This document shows positions 15,774 through 28,207 of a DNA stretch of 64,000 nucleotides, in pieces. This stretch comes from Polytrichum commune (taxonomy: Eukaryota > Streptophyta > Polytrichopsida > Polytrichales > Polytrichaceae): positions 33,322,440-33,386,439 of the forward strand of contig OX485807.1 in assembly GCA_950295325.1 (NCBI GenBank), written 5' to 3'. The notes below the pieces were generated by a model, which did not search any database, was not told where the DNA came from, and was given only the letters and a program-made list of their open reading frames with translations. A program made the position numbers and the translations under genes. The first letter of the stretch is position 1. The number at the start of each line of letters is the position of its first letter.

Positions 15774-18182
15774 ATGGCCATCAACTATCTGGTTGAGAAG
15801 ACGTCAATGACAATACGCGAAAGAATCTCGACGTCCTCTGGAAAAGAGGAAGCACGGGAGGAGGTTTCGGTCACTCATACATCATCGGTGAAAACGTACC
15901 GGGCCTAAACCCTATGCAAACACAACAAATTCTCTTCTTTCTTAAGACGAACGCACGCACAACTAGTCCAATCGATTCGTATGGAGGTCTTGCATTGAAT
16001 TGAACTGAATTTTTTGTGTGTTGGAGAGCTCACTCAGAAATGACTGACTCGTGTAGAAGCATTATGTGAGCCTGGATTGATTTTGGGTATGTTTTTGCTT
16101 TATGTTTGGTGTTTAGCATCCAGCATGGGTTAAGTGGTCTGAAGGAGAAGCTTAAAATGGCTCGCAAGGGCTCCGCTAAAGACATCGGTTGGGTGATGGC
16201 TAATGATGCTGGCGATCCCATTCAAGACGAGACTGACCATTTTTACACCATCTTGGAAGATCTCAGGTTGGGTGGCAGTTGTTTCTTCTTTATAATGCAT
16301 TCTTGTATATCATGGTGTTCTATCAGTGCTGCAGTTTGGGAACCCCAGTGACTATTTGTGCTTACGCAATTTGTGTGACCAGGAACGGCTCCGGTGATAG
16401 AAATTATTACAAGCCACTAATGGCGCATACTTACCTTCTGGTGCCAGGTAAAGACGGCAAGCAAGCAAGTCCTACCTTCCTTTTACAGTGATCTGGTTGA
16501 GACCTGAATGCAATTATAAAAATGAAAAACTGACTGTATTGTTGGTTCGAAGTTTCTAAAGAGTTATCCAGACTAACGCAATTCCCTATTTCTCCTGGTT
16601 TCAGGTCTATTCTGCAATTCGTATCCAACGTACTTTCAAGAGATTCTTAAATACTTCAAAGACTGCTTGAGTGTGGAGTGTCATGTTGCGAATATCAACA
16701 CTGAGGTATTGAAGTTCGCTAAATCTCTTCTCGTATGATTTCTCAGCATTAAAAGCACTCTTCTCCAGTGGATGCTAACAACATGATACTTTGGTGGTGC
16801 TTTGAGTTTAGGGTTCTGTGAAAGACAACGGAAAGATGGTCAAAGACACAATCTTGAAGCAGTACGAGCAGTTTGGGAAGAGCATTGTCCTCTTGGGGCA
16901 TTCAAAGGGAGGCACAGATGCGGCAGCTGCATGCGCCATGTACTGGGATGAATTGAAGGACAAATTACGTGGGTTGGTGATGCTCCAAGCTCCTTACGGA
17001 GGGACGCCTCTTGCAGCTGATCTCCTGCGAGGAGGCCAGTTTGGAGCTTTGAATGCTCTTTTCCTCGGTAAACTTGCAACAATGACAAATCCTGAGGTAA
17101 TTATGAGAGAGCTCATGTGATTAATCACATGAACTTCGTTGTTCAGTTGCAGTACTTGTATCATCTATCCGTTTCACTATCCTGTACAATTTAACTCCTA
17201 TTCCTGGCTCCAGAAGGAACTATTCTGGTTTAGATTGCTGACAGAGTCACATTCAAGGTTGAAAATATCAGGCAACAATGGCAAACCCTGAGGTGATTAT
17301 AAGAGAGCTCATGGGATCAAAAATATGATCTTCATTGTTCAATCGAGGCATTTGTATCATCTGTCTGTATTCACTGTCCTGTACAATTCAACTCTTATTC
17401 CTAGCTTCAGAAGAACATTTTTTGTTTCAGATTGTCAACAAAGTCATCAAGAAGCACATTCAAGGTTAAAAAATATTAGGCAACAATGACAAATCCTGAG
17501 GTAACCAAAGAGAGCTCATGTGAGGAAAACACATGATCTTTGGTTGAAGTACGTGTTTCATCTATTTGTAGTTCACTGTCCTGTACAATCCAACTCTTAT
17601 TCCCAGGTCCAGAAGGACCAAATTCTATTTCAGACTAAAAATAGTCATTAAAGAGTACATTCAAGGTTGAGAATATCAGGCAACTAATTTACGGTTCAAA
17701 TCTTGTAGGGGACAGTTGATGCTATCAAGGATTTGACTTACGACAAGCGCCGAGAATTTCTGGCAGAGTATCCGATGCCCAGAGACGTTGCTACAGTTTG
17801 TTTTCATTCTAACTTCCCACCTGATTCAGAGACACGGTTCAAAAAGTATGTGATGAAAGAAAACCTCATTGGCAGTTTGGCTGTGTCAATGACTGTGCCA
17901 CTCCAAATACAGCTTGGAAGGCAGCTGGCATTGATGTCAAAATACATATTGTCAAGGTATGCCGGGGAGGAGAGTGATGGCCTGGTGACACGAAAGGATG
18001 CTGAAATACCTGGGTCTGTGGTTGTAAAATTCAGGGAAGAACTGGCACATACCTTGGTCATTCCGGAGGCTATTTCGCTTCCAAAAACCAACAGCAACAG
18101 TACAAGTAAACATGTTCAAATCCCTTTGAATGCCGCTCAGATTTGCCAAGCTTGTGTGACACTGCTTCTTACCAAGAGGTGA
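15774..18182 (+). CDS. GHSKGG-type alpha/beta hydrolase (lipase-like)
   Basis: A predicted soluble serine hydrolase of the alpha/beta-hydrolase fold; the substrate is unknown and an ester or lipid is likely. Six coding exons: 15774-15895, 16117-16266, 16383-16447, 16605-16705, 16812-17096, 17709-18182; 1197 nt, 398 aa, all phases consistent. The strand before the nucleophile and elbow read SIVLLGHSKGG with the nucleophile at Ser177, followed by LVMLQAPYGGTPLAADLL. Likely acid and base partners are Asp331 (SDGLV) or Asp338 (KDAEIPGS) and His355 (ELAHTLV), judged by their order and spacing after the nucleophile. No signal peptide or membrane segment is evident. Exon 1 starts MAINYLVEKTSM and is assigned by its matching phase and good donor; it is the least certain exon. 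The fifth intron (17097-17708) holds a tandem triplication that includes the end of exon 5. Confidence 0.82.
17076..17690 (+). repeat. Intronic tandem triplication including the exon 5 donor site
   Basis: Three units of about 200 bp begin near 17076, 17271 and 17479. Each starts with a copy of the exon 5 end, CAACAATGACAAATCCTGAG or a near copy, followed by a donor-like sequence: GTAATT after 17096, GTGATT after 17292 and GTAACC after 17500. Shared inner blocks include TGTACAATTC-like, CAGAAGGA and ATTCAAGGTT sequence. Each unit ends near a copy of ATATCAGGCAAC. Confidence 0.88.
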
Positions 18183-20975
18183 ATTCTTCCAACAACATTC
18201 ACATTCATTCACAAGTTCCCAAAGAAGAGGACCAGAATTGTCACTCTGTAAGTCCTGTCAAATGGAACCTTGCAGACAAATTGATATGAACCTGATCTTG
18301 GAGCAGAGGGAGCAGTTACCTTTTTAGCCTTGTAACATATGGTGATCTTGTATCATAAGGTACTGCCAACTTCCAGTTGAGGAAGACAACCCCCTGAAAC
18401 GTCAACATGCAAGTAGGAAACATTGTGCAAAATTTTGATTGTAGGGTTTGCACTCAGTAGTGCATTTTACCCATCAGTGAGGAGCTCCCTCAATGGTCGA
18501 AATTATCCACAATTTCAGTGTGTATACTCACATTTGGATTGCCTAAATTTTGAAGTGGCAATTCATGCTCTTGTATTCACTGTGTATGAAACCTGTAAGA
18601 GAAATGCCATTTGGGGATTCCTCTGGCAATTTTGGTTTGCCAATGAAAGTTGACAATCTATACAGGCGTGACACATTTTTGTTTTCATTGAGCCTTGAAA
18701 GGATCAATAGCTTTGAATGTAAACTTGCATTACTTACACATCAGTGTTCACTTTTGATTCTATTTGCAAACCTGTTGTACGACGAGCTATCCAAGTAAAA
18801 ATTCTACTGGACAGTGAGAGAAGCTCAGATTTTTTGTTACCTGGCTCCAGATTTGGACGTCTTTGAACCAGATTGTGGCACCTTTCTCAATTCTTTTATG
18901 GAAACGTGCTCTGACCCAAACACGTGTATGTGATGAGTTCATCCTCAAGCAATATCAAGTTCCAAGGGTTCTTTCCAAAAACAAGCACGATCAGATTCCA
19001 TAATACAGCTTTATGAATTGGTTCAAATCTAATTATTCCATATTAATTGCCAGTTTGTAAAGTCACGATAGGGTATAAAGGTCAATGATGTCATCTCCCT
19101 CCTCTAATAACTCTTCTTTGACCTCTTCCTCACCTTTGGCTCATGCAATAAAATTGCGGGCATGTCACATTCAAGTACCATGGTCATGTGTTGCAAGCAA
19201 TATGTCCTGGTACATTGACAACATTTCCTGGGTTTTTTTGCTCTGGAACTTTCTTCAGGTGTCTGCAAGTTCCAAAGGTGACTAAATCAAAACCTATGTT
19301 AAGTGGACACAAACCGGAATTTCTCATTCATGAACGTTGCATCAACAAAGATGAAGGTAAAGTCAATGTTTTCCCAAGACCACAAACCTTGGAGTCAGTA
19401 GGGGGGACCTTCAATGTTGAAATAAGGCAGATTGACCCAAACATATGAGCTTAAACTAAACGTTAAAGAATGGCAGAAACATCAAGCCTTGAGATCTTCG
19501 TCCACTCAATCGTACTTTGGACTTCATAACCATAAACATGACTATGAATAGTATAATTTCCTTGTGAAAGTTATCTTCTCTGATAATTTTTCACACACTC
19601 ATGACAGCAGAGCTGCAATGGGATCAGTCTACACCTCTCTAACAACATAATCTGTGTCCTGAGATATTTTTAGAAGACCTAGTTGCAAATGGAGGCTTAT
19701 TTACCACATGTATTACCGCTGTTTACCTTGAGTTACCATACCGAGCTTCTGAGGGATCATAAGGACCTAGTCCCTTGCTCATCATCATGTGATCGAACGG
19801 AGCCAACATAAATTACACGGGATTATCAGACCAAGCCTCCCTTCTCTTCAAGCATTCTTTAATTTAACGTTAAACCCGATGTAGCAAGTTGATGTTTTGG
19901 TGCATTCTGGAGGAATTTGCTTTTTGACGCCCTAGTTTGCATGTGAACTACGAGAGTTTAGTCTACTAATCTCTGCTTAAATTCTTCTTCTTCTTCGGCT
20001 CCAATGCCTTCTGCTTAAGTAATCATCTCACTAAGAACTTATCATCTTAACCTCGTCGTCGTCGTTGTCATCAGTATTGATTGCCGCAGCTTTGCGTCAG
20101 CAGCGGGCTTCATTTCTGCCGCCCTAAATTCCTGTGGTAAGATCCTGGACTAATTGCCTGGCTTCATGTCCTACTTTTAATTTGTGAAAATGATGTGTCA
20201 GTAAGTTATTTCAATTTTGGAGCACATTTAGTGTAATGCTGTTGTACAGTCTTGGAGCACAATGATTGTGATTTTTAGGGCTTAGGGGACTCCTGGGGTT
20301 CTCGTGTATCTTCTTTCCACTTTGGCAGCATCATGGGGACCGATTTCGCAAATTGCACATGGTTGGGAGGATTATTTACATAGCTCTTGCTCAACAATAT
20401 GGATTTCAATTTTGCTCTCGGATTTTTCGATTGCAATGCCAATCCAAACAGATTGCACTCTACCTGAATGAATAGGTAGCAAGTTCCCTTCGTGTAGAGC
20501 GCAATAGGCAGCATCCGGCGATGGATTGTTGGACTAATGATAATAACCAGCTCTTGGCCCTTGGCCTGCCTGAAATTCAGGCAACTTGAGGAACTCGGAT
20601 GATCTCCCTTGGTCGATATTTTTCGGATTTTCAGACGTCACTTGAAGTAGAATGTTCACCACGATAACTTCGAAGAAGCCTGGAGTGTCAATTGAATTAA
20701 CGAACAGAGATTGATGCCTCATGTCAATTTCTGTCTCTCGTTTCTCCTTTATATTGCGGAAGCCCTTTGGTGAAGTGAACACAAGGGAAAATCCAAAAAA
20801 ACAGAAGAATTCCTTTCTTACACATGTTCAAACAAGTTCTAAGGTTCGTGAGTCCTATGAAGGGTTTGAGTTTCTGGTCGACATACCCGAATCGACTTTA
20901 ACTCAGCTTAACTTAGTTCGCACTGGATTCTTTTTTGCAGGTAGTTGAAGGCTGGATCTCCGGCTTTTACATCCA
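18183..20975 (+). other. 3' region of the hydrolase, then promoter/leader of the lipid kinase
   Basis: The first few hundred bases are presumably the hydrolase 3' untranslated region. From about 19980 a pyrimidine-rich stretch (CTTCTTCTTCTTCGGCT) followed by CGTCGTCGTCGTT-like repeats suggests the transcription start zone of the kinase. An acceptor-like tract ends at TTTGCAG (20940), just before the kinase start, so a 5' untranslated intron is likely. An open frame at 20721-20948 runs through that acceptor but cannot be joined in frame to the kinase because an in-frame TGA lies at 20946. Confidence 0.45.
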
Positions 20976-23900
20976 ATGTCGTCTGACATACTGGGTCCGA
21001 AGCGGGACTATGTCTTTGTAGTCAATCCGAGTGGTTCGTTTCTTGCTGTACTCACCAGACGATGTTTACACATGTTTACGAAATCAGTTTGAAATTCAGA
21101 GTTAGGTTTAACTTGTATAACAATGCGTTTCATCTTTCTTGGGGATGGATGTAGGTGCGAATGGACGAACAGGCCAGCAATGGAAGAGAATGATACCTGA
21201 TCTCAACTCCAGCCTTGGGAAAGACTGGAACGTATGATCCGCCTTTCGTAGGTTTAAGCGTACTGCGTTTTACTCCGTAATCGAGTGTGGAGATTGCAGA
21301 AAAGGAAGCACTTGAGGTTTTGTAAAGGTTTAGGGTTTTTCACATTTAGTAGATGTGGAAGGTTGCTCATATCACTATTGGATATGTTACTCTTGTAATT
21401 TTTCTGATTTTTGTTACCATCAATGACAGATCCGTGAGGCACTCACAACAGGCCCGTCACATGCTACCGAAATTGCAAGGGAGGTGTGTTCATCTGGCTC
21501 CTTAGTGAAGAGTTTTTTTCTGATTTGATGAATGGTTGGTTATCTTTCACTTCTGATAGAAAAGTATTGTGAGCCAATCTCTCAAGGTTGAATATTTGAT
21601 TAGGGCTTCTTTTTGGCAGGCAGTGCGTGATGGAGCTGCAGCTGTGGTCGCAGTAGGAGGGGATGGGACACTGAATGAGGTCTCTCAAAATATGTCCTGC
21701 TATTTTATAGGTTTTTGTGTTCTCTAAATAATTGCTATGTTTTAAAATCTAAAGAGTAGTTTTGATTAGGAAACTGTCTTCTGCCTGTGAGCCAACTTAG
21801 GTTAGTCAATGTGCTTTGGAATTCTAAAAATGGAATGATATGGCAGGTGCTTAATGGCTTTTTTGAGGATGGAAAGTTGGTTCAACCACAAGAAGCTCGT
21901 CCTGGGCCACGAACAGCCCTTGGGGTATAGCTCTTGATTTGACCTGTTGTTGATATTGGATGATGTTGAAGGAAGAATTGCGCTTTACAATAACTCAATA
22001 GGTTCCAAAGCCCTCAGTTGGATATCTTGTTCCTTCTTCAATATAGATGAGATAGAGACTTTTTAAGAATGTTGGTTTAAATACATACACCCATAAGAGA
22101 TGCTGTTTCAGAACCTGAATTTTAGTCTCTGTGTTTCTTACCACTGTTTGTTTGGTTTTCTCAGCTCATACCCTTGGGTACAGGCTCTGACTTAGCACGC
22201 CATTTTGGTTGGTGAGCTCCTATTTTCAAAATTCAGTTACTTTTTGTTTTTTCTGATGTGCATTCGAATGTGCTTGATGCGATCTAGAACATTTTTCATG
22301 ATGGTGGGTGGCTACATGCGCTTTCAGGAGATTAAATGACAAGCAGCAAGCAGTTGACCGCCTTGTGCAAGGTGCGATGATTTTGCAAACAAAATTCTCA
22401 AAAGATTGCGATCTGTGAGGGATGGATTCACCTGAGCACCAAGTCTAAGATGTCCAATTTGAACTCACTTTCTGAACTTAATCTGGCCCATTAATTGTCG
22501 TTCTATCACATGATTCTTCTTAATAGAGCACTCTCTGAACTGTGACAGCTCAAGTCTGTTTGTCATTCTTGCATTCTGTTTTTAAAGTTCCAAGCATCAA
22601 ATTCTTTTTATCGTGATGCAGGTCATAGGAGGAGGATAGATGTAGGGAGAGTACAACTACCTGATGACAAGGTTGATCGCTACTTCATGAATGTGGCCAG
22701 TCTACATCTGTAAGTTGAGGATTATACCACATCACTAAGTTTCAGTAAAATATTTATCCAATCTTATACATTTCTGATGATGTTAAACTCTTTGCTGTCA
22801 TTACTTGAAGAACTTTATATCAATCTTGTGCCAATTATATGTCACATATCTGAGATAATTATGCAGAAGTTCTGGATCACCTGTGCTTGACTGAATGGAT
22901 GTGCTTTTGCAGGAGCGCAAAAGCAGGTTTTTATGCTTCCATGTACAAGAAGCTTGGCAATCTTTGTTATGTTGTTGGAGCATTGCAAGCCTTCAGAACT
23001 CATGAAAACTGTGATATGAGGATAAGGGTGAATACCAACTTTCGAGTCGTGCTTCCATTTCCTTTCTTGATGTTTTTTTTTTTCTGGAACCCTTCAACAG
23101 TATGTTAAGAATTTATACCGTATTTACAGTAAAATGTAACCTATTCCAAAGGACATCCTTAACTATTTTTACTTGACCCTTGTTGTCTGGTTGTTTTGTT
23201 CAGACAGATGGAGGTCAATGGAGTACACTACCAAAAGTTACAGCTATGTGCATTGGAAATGCTGCATACTTTGGTGGGGGTATGAAAATTACACCCACTG
23301 CTGACCCTTTCAATGGTAAATTGGAGGTGAGATTGTAAATGTAGTCTAGTGAGATAAATGCTGTCTAAAAATGGATTTAGTCTGTATTGTTAAGTGGGAT
23401 AATTGTGTTTCTAAGTTGGCCTCCTATTTCTTTTTAAATTTGTCACAACTTACCTTGACAACCACAATGTTAGTTGTCTGTTTTGAACGCACTTAAGTGC
23501 AACTACAAGAAGAGAATTATCCCTACTTGTTTATTGAAATATGAATTGCTTAAACCCTCCATTTCTTCCTACTGTTCTCCCTCTTTAGTATGACATGTTT
23601 GGGAAACACAAAAAAAGTCGTATTATCGAGGTGTAGTCTTCTCATTAATATGACAAATGGCATAAAGTTGTCGTATTATTGAGGGAATACGAAAACTATA
23701 TGAGTACTATGAGTAATATGAGTAACATAAGTAATATGAGCTAACAATATATATACAATGAGTTTAAGCAATATAGATGGTATGAAATAATAACTTATAG
23801 CTTTAAACAAATACAAATATTCTCAAGAACTCTTGAAATAGGAGTCCAAAGATCTCTGGTGTTGTCTACCCAAGTTAGCAATTGTCATCTTATCTAAATT

Positions 23901-25783
23901 CCCTACTAACTTTTGAAAATTAATAATTTCGTTAAAACCAAAATATAAAGAGTTCTCTAATAAGGAACTAGACAACAATGATGCATGACATTTAACATCA
24001 CTAAGCTTTATTGTAGGTGGAGCAACATCATCCACATCTACTAAATGTAGATCAACATTAAGATCAAAGTCTTGTGCAGAATTGGTTCCCGAAGTAGCAT
24101 CCACCAACTCATTAGTACTGAATTCTAGCTCAATAATCTCTTCCCCTTGGAGATTGCAAGAATGCAAGAGAGTGCACAAGATACTGGTGATACTATAACA
24201 CCCGTGTACAAGGCAACAGACTAGGCAGGAGGCCATTGTAACCCTAAGCATGTCCATTCTACACTAGTAACCCTAATTATCATTAAATTCCCAATGATAA
24301 GTGAAGTTCCCAAGTGAAATTGGATGTATTTTAGATGTACATAACATAGATGAAAGGAATTTTAGCATTAACCACCTATTTAATATGACAACATGGAGAT
24401 TCTAAATGTCACATTATCGAGTGTCGTAGTCATATGAAAGAGGGTTTTTTGAACTAAAAAATTTGATCTCGCAAAAATGTGTCGTAATGTCGAAGGTGTC
24501 GTATAAACGAGTGGAATGTTGTATTAACGAGGTTAGACTGTATTTGGACATTGATCTTGTTTGTCTTATTAAACTTGTGACAAAGGAAGCTTTCTTATAG
24601 TATTCGACAAGGGAGTGAACTCTGAGCAACTTTGATTTTTTTTTGTTCTGTCATTAGGTGGTAACATTGATGGACTATAAGTGGTATGACTTTATTTTGA
24701 AGATGCATACACTTTACCAAGGCACACACGTGCACTTAGAAAAGGTCACCAGAAAGAGGTACATTCTTAATTCACGTTTTTTTTCTTCTTTCCTAATGGC
24801 ATGTGTAGTTGACGAGTCTAGTTTGATGTGCTTCTCATCTGAGACAATCGTGTAAACTTGAAATCAGGTGCCATCACCTTATGCTATTTGTCATAAAATA
24901 ATTTTATTTGCAAGACTGGTGATAAACTAATGGTCCACTCAATCATAATGGGAGTATCTGGTTCAGCCGGAGATTTCCAACAAACCTTCTGGGAATGTAG
25001 GGGCTTGCTCTAAAGAGAGGTTCACTCTTTGAAAGGAGGGAATATTCTTTAAGGTCCCATTAATTCGTGTGTTGTCCCTTTTGGAGTTACATATAGAATT
25101 AGACAACACAATAAGCTTAGCTACATGGATAGACAACCATCCGAGGCAAGCCCCCAAGAATTGAATCCAACATACATTAAAATCATTAGACACCTTGGCA
25201 CCATGACACCCACCCTCATGGTATCCTCATGATACCCACATAAACACACAATACACTAGTATACAACCCTTTGTCAATAGAGGGCCCTCCCACCCCCCCT
25301 CTTATGTGGATACCAAAGGGACCACTTCCGATAGGAGGCAGTAGCACTTGTCCCATAGCCTTGCTCTATAAACCCAGTTTGGGTTTACATATGAGCTCTT
25401 GGCTATGATCAAGATGAAGCATGTCCCATTCAAGCCAACACAAGTGGTTGGTGTTGTCTCTCTCTTTCTAGAATGAAATTGATTTGAAGATGAGACAACA
25501 CCATAATTCAGTCCAGTGGCAACATCGGAGTCATCTCTTGTCTTTAGATTAAACTGAAAGCAGAAATCTGGATGCCTTCGACAAGTTTATAATGCTTTTG
25601 AGGGTTCTTAACAAGTGATTGTTCGTACCATGTGTTGTCACCAGTGTTCAAACATTGGAGGTCCAGGCTGCAGAGGTGAACTCGGGTCGAAGAGATATTT
25701 TTGTGCAGGCGGATGGCGAGCACTTGGGTTTCCTCCCAGCAAAGTTCTCAATCTTACCTGGGCAAGTTGATTTCATCATCTGA
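20976..25783 (+). CDS. LCKB2: Sphingoid long-chain base kinase 2-like (DAG-kinase catalytic fold)
   Basis: Predicted lipid kinase that phosphorylates sphingoid long-chain bases, or a related lipid, to make signalling phosphates. Twelve coding exons: 20976-21033, 21155-21231, 21430-21483, 21620-21679, 21847-21924, 22165-22211, 22328-22371, 22622-22709, 22913-23027, 23204-23326, 24658-24758, 25645-25783; 984 nt, 327 aa, phases consistent. The catalytic-domain signatures are NPSGANGRTG near the N-terminus, GGDGT (76-80) and PLGTGSD (112-118); the C-terminal half has [24 protein letters not shown] and [10 protein letters not shown]. Order and content match the plant LCBK2 group. The start follows an in-frame stop at 20946, giving a short N-terminus; plant relatives often have a longer, possibly organelle-targeting one, so an upstream coding exon could be missing. 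Intron 10 (23327-24657) holds a transposon remnant. Confidence 0.9.
23572..24540 (-). mobile_element. Degenerate pogo/Tigger-like DNA transposon in kinase intron 10
   Basis: The left end reads CTGTTCTCCCTCTTTAGTAT and the right end, read inward, CAGTCTAACCTCGTTAATAC; they are imperfect inverted repeats flanked by TA on both sides (23570-23571, 24541-24542), as in the Tc1/mariner-pogo group. GTCGTATTATCGAGG-like sequence recurs near both ends. On the minus strand, 24257-23823 encodes 144 residues ending [15 protein letters not shown], resembling the C-terminal tail of pogo/Tigger transposases. No complete transposase is present, so this is a non-autonomous or decayed copy. Confidence 0.65.
24759..25644 (+). 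other. Last intron of the lipid kinase gene
   Basis: An 886 bp intron with donor AG/GTACAT and acceptor CACCAG. It contains repeated TCATGGTATCCTCATGATAC-like motifs and a C-run near 25300, but no complete element was delimited. The open frame at 24963-25193 (minus) is not supported. Confidence 0.5.
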
Positions 25784-27038
25784 AACGTCCAGTTGGTTGG
25801 TCACTGCCAGATCTTGTCGGTCTTTAATAGAACTAAAAAGTTCTCTCAGTAGATCTGGTATTCCTTTGAGATATCCTTTGTATTGAGGAAGAAAACACTC
25901 AATAAGTGATTTAGGCTTGACACAGAAAGTAGTTCAAGTCAACATGACAAGACATTGCTATGTTCTCTGCCCCCCTGAGTATCTTCAATAATTTTCAAAG
26001 ACTGAAGATTGAAGATCCTTGCTATGGAATGAAATTTTTATTCTGGGCAATTTCCTAGAACCGAGATTGGGGGTTTGGGGTTCATGATTAGGGATAAAGT
26101 GGGTCGGGAGGGAGGTTTTTTTGAAGCATTTACAAAACAAAAAAACACATATTGCATAGGCACTACAAGCCTGGTCACACTAATTCATATGCACAGATGC
26201 AACATGTGAAGAAGAAAAAACATGTGTTACATGAGATTGGACTATGCTCAAAACATAGACTATGGGTTCAATTTAATAATACATTTTGGAGACATTTAAC
26301 AATGATTGCATATGTGCTGAGACTGTCGATTTTAACCTTTTTCAAAAGTCACACGTTCAATGGACAGTGTGGGGATAATCTGAGGCATTAACTCGTATGC
26401 AACAGGTGAGGATGGCATGGGCCCAAACCAGCATTAATACAGATAAGAGTCACATGAAATAAAATATAAGTAATGATTTGGATTGGTTTAAGTTTTATGT
26501 GTGGAATTGTGCTTTCTGGATATGCAAATAAGTTTATGTTAGAACGAAGTGAATGAAGTCATTTGAAGTGGAATGTGAAATGAAGCTATAAATGAGGCTT
26601 ATATGTCAAATGTGTCACAACTACCATTCCTAAGATATCATATGAAATTGCACTAAAAGCTCGGTGACAAACACTTTCAGTTAATGAAGACATTCCAAGA
26701 CTGAAAGTGCACTATGGATGCACTTTCAGTAAGCATTTTGTTGTTAATCAAGTGTCATCATTTGAAGATCAAAACTTTCAGTCACTTCAGAATGAGTATT
26801 CCATGATTACCATACCAGTGCTCATTATCGTCCAATAGGAAATTCCAATACATAATACCTACCAGTAACATTTTCATGTTGGCCTGTAGGAGAATTACTC
26901 ATACCAGATCTTTCATTGATACCAGTAATCAGGCTGGTACAAAAAATGACTTGAAATGGAATTGAATACAGGGACCAGTCTTGTATGAAGAATAAAGTGA
27001 CCAGTTTCATCTTGGTACATATTCATACATAAGGTTAC
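25784..27038. other. Spacer downstream of the lipid kinase gene
   Basis: It begins with the kinase 3' untranslated region. Near 26671-26790 the heptamer CTTTCAG recurs and a perfect small hairpin lies at 26700-26730 (ACTGAAAGTGCA with its complement, 7 nt loop). A possible further minus-strand exon (acceptor near 26915, donor near 26868) could extend the unidentified gene that follows, but support is weak. Confidence 0.35.
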
Positions 27039-28103
27039 TTTGAAGATGTGTGACTTGCCCATCCGCTTCAAAATGACTGAAGCTCGCTTCCCATATTTTA
27101 GGCCCTCAGTACAATATTTACTCTGGAAAGTCTCACTTGACCTTCCAATGCTAAGCATCTGTATTTGAAAACCAACATGTCCAACAACGTTTTGTAAGTG
27201 ATAATACCGCAATTCTAAGCTGAAAATTTGCTTATTAATCACAAGCCAACCCCATGCTTCCCAAAAGAAGACAATACAGACCACTTTTATCAACAAATTC
27301 CAAAGGGTGGTTGATGAAGTCATTATCTTAGAATGTTGTATTATTCTTATATAAGAAATTGCTTCATAGTAGCATAGTTTGGCACATACTAGAAGAAAAT
27401 CACCAAAACCATGCAATCATTACAACATTAATTAGTCATTTGTGATGATATTCCAGCATTTTACTGTATTTACATGATAAATTTCCTCTGAAAGTTTGTA
27501 ATGTATGTAGAGACTGTACAATCGTAAAATAAGTGGACTTTCTTGATCTAATCTCAACACTTGATCAATGTAAGAATAATGTCATGGAGTGCAAATCAGA
27601 GTGCAGAGAGAATTACAACACCTGCAAAATGGCTTGACAGTCATCAGGATCTTGGCCAGTGACAGTGGCAGGAATTATTGTGGACCATTCTACAGTAGAA
27701 CACAAACAAGTTGAACTAAACTGATTATGGTAAAAATTGTGGGCAGATGTATAGTGTGGGCACCTTGGTCAACCCTTTAGTGTGACCCACAGTATACACC
27801 ATCACACACGAAAATAGTGTGCAACCCTAGTTACACTTGTCATGCCCCCTGTATACCCACTCCTTCCTCTAGGTTGAAAGTCTTTCAGATGCACACATTT
27901 TTTATCTAATAGAAACACCGTAACCTACAACATGGATCTCTTAAGTTAAATACTGTGGGTAGGTAAATTATGTGCAACACAAGAGCAGAATTTTCAGTTA
28001 CTCACCAGTGATCTGTCGTAGTGGTAAATTAACCCATGGGTATTCCATAGCGGCTCTGTGGCACTTGAAAGTCAACCCATGCTGACAAGAATCCCACTTG
28101 ATC
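27039..28103 (-). CDS. Unidentified spliced gene, partial (three exons)
   Basis: I do not recognise this gene. On the minus strand three exons have good splice signals and compatible phases: 28103-28006 (begins IKWDSCQHGLTFKC, ends PLRQIT, donor GTGAGT), 27689-27622 (WSTIIPATVTGQDPDDCQ) and 27158-27039 (MLSIGRSSETFQ to MGKSHIFK, donor GTAACC). Together they code for about 95 residues without a stop. The first exon needs two bases from an upstream exon. That exon is not the last exon of the ligase gene, which ends in its own stop at 28208 and offers no donor in the right phase. The 5' exons may therefore lie inside ligase introns or have been lost. Retention of the second intron would give a stop after three more codons. 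It may be a real gene, an alternative transcript end or a gene remnant. Confidence 0.4.
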
Positions 28104-28207
28104 CTGCATATTCATCTTCCATTACTAAGTTTTGCACTTGGTCTGTTATTGAACAGAGTCCTTTTGCTTTCATGTCTGCTTAGAAGAAAACTACTTCCAG
28201 GAGGCAA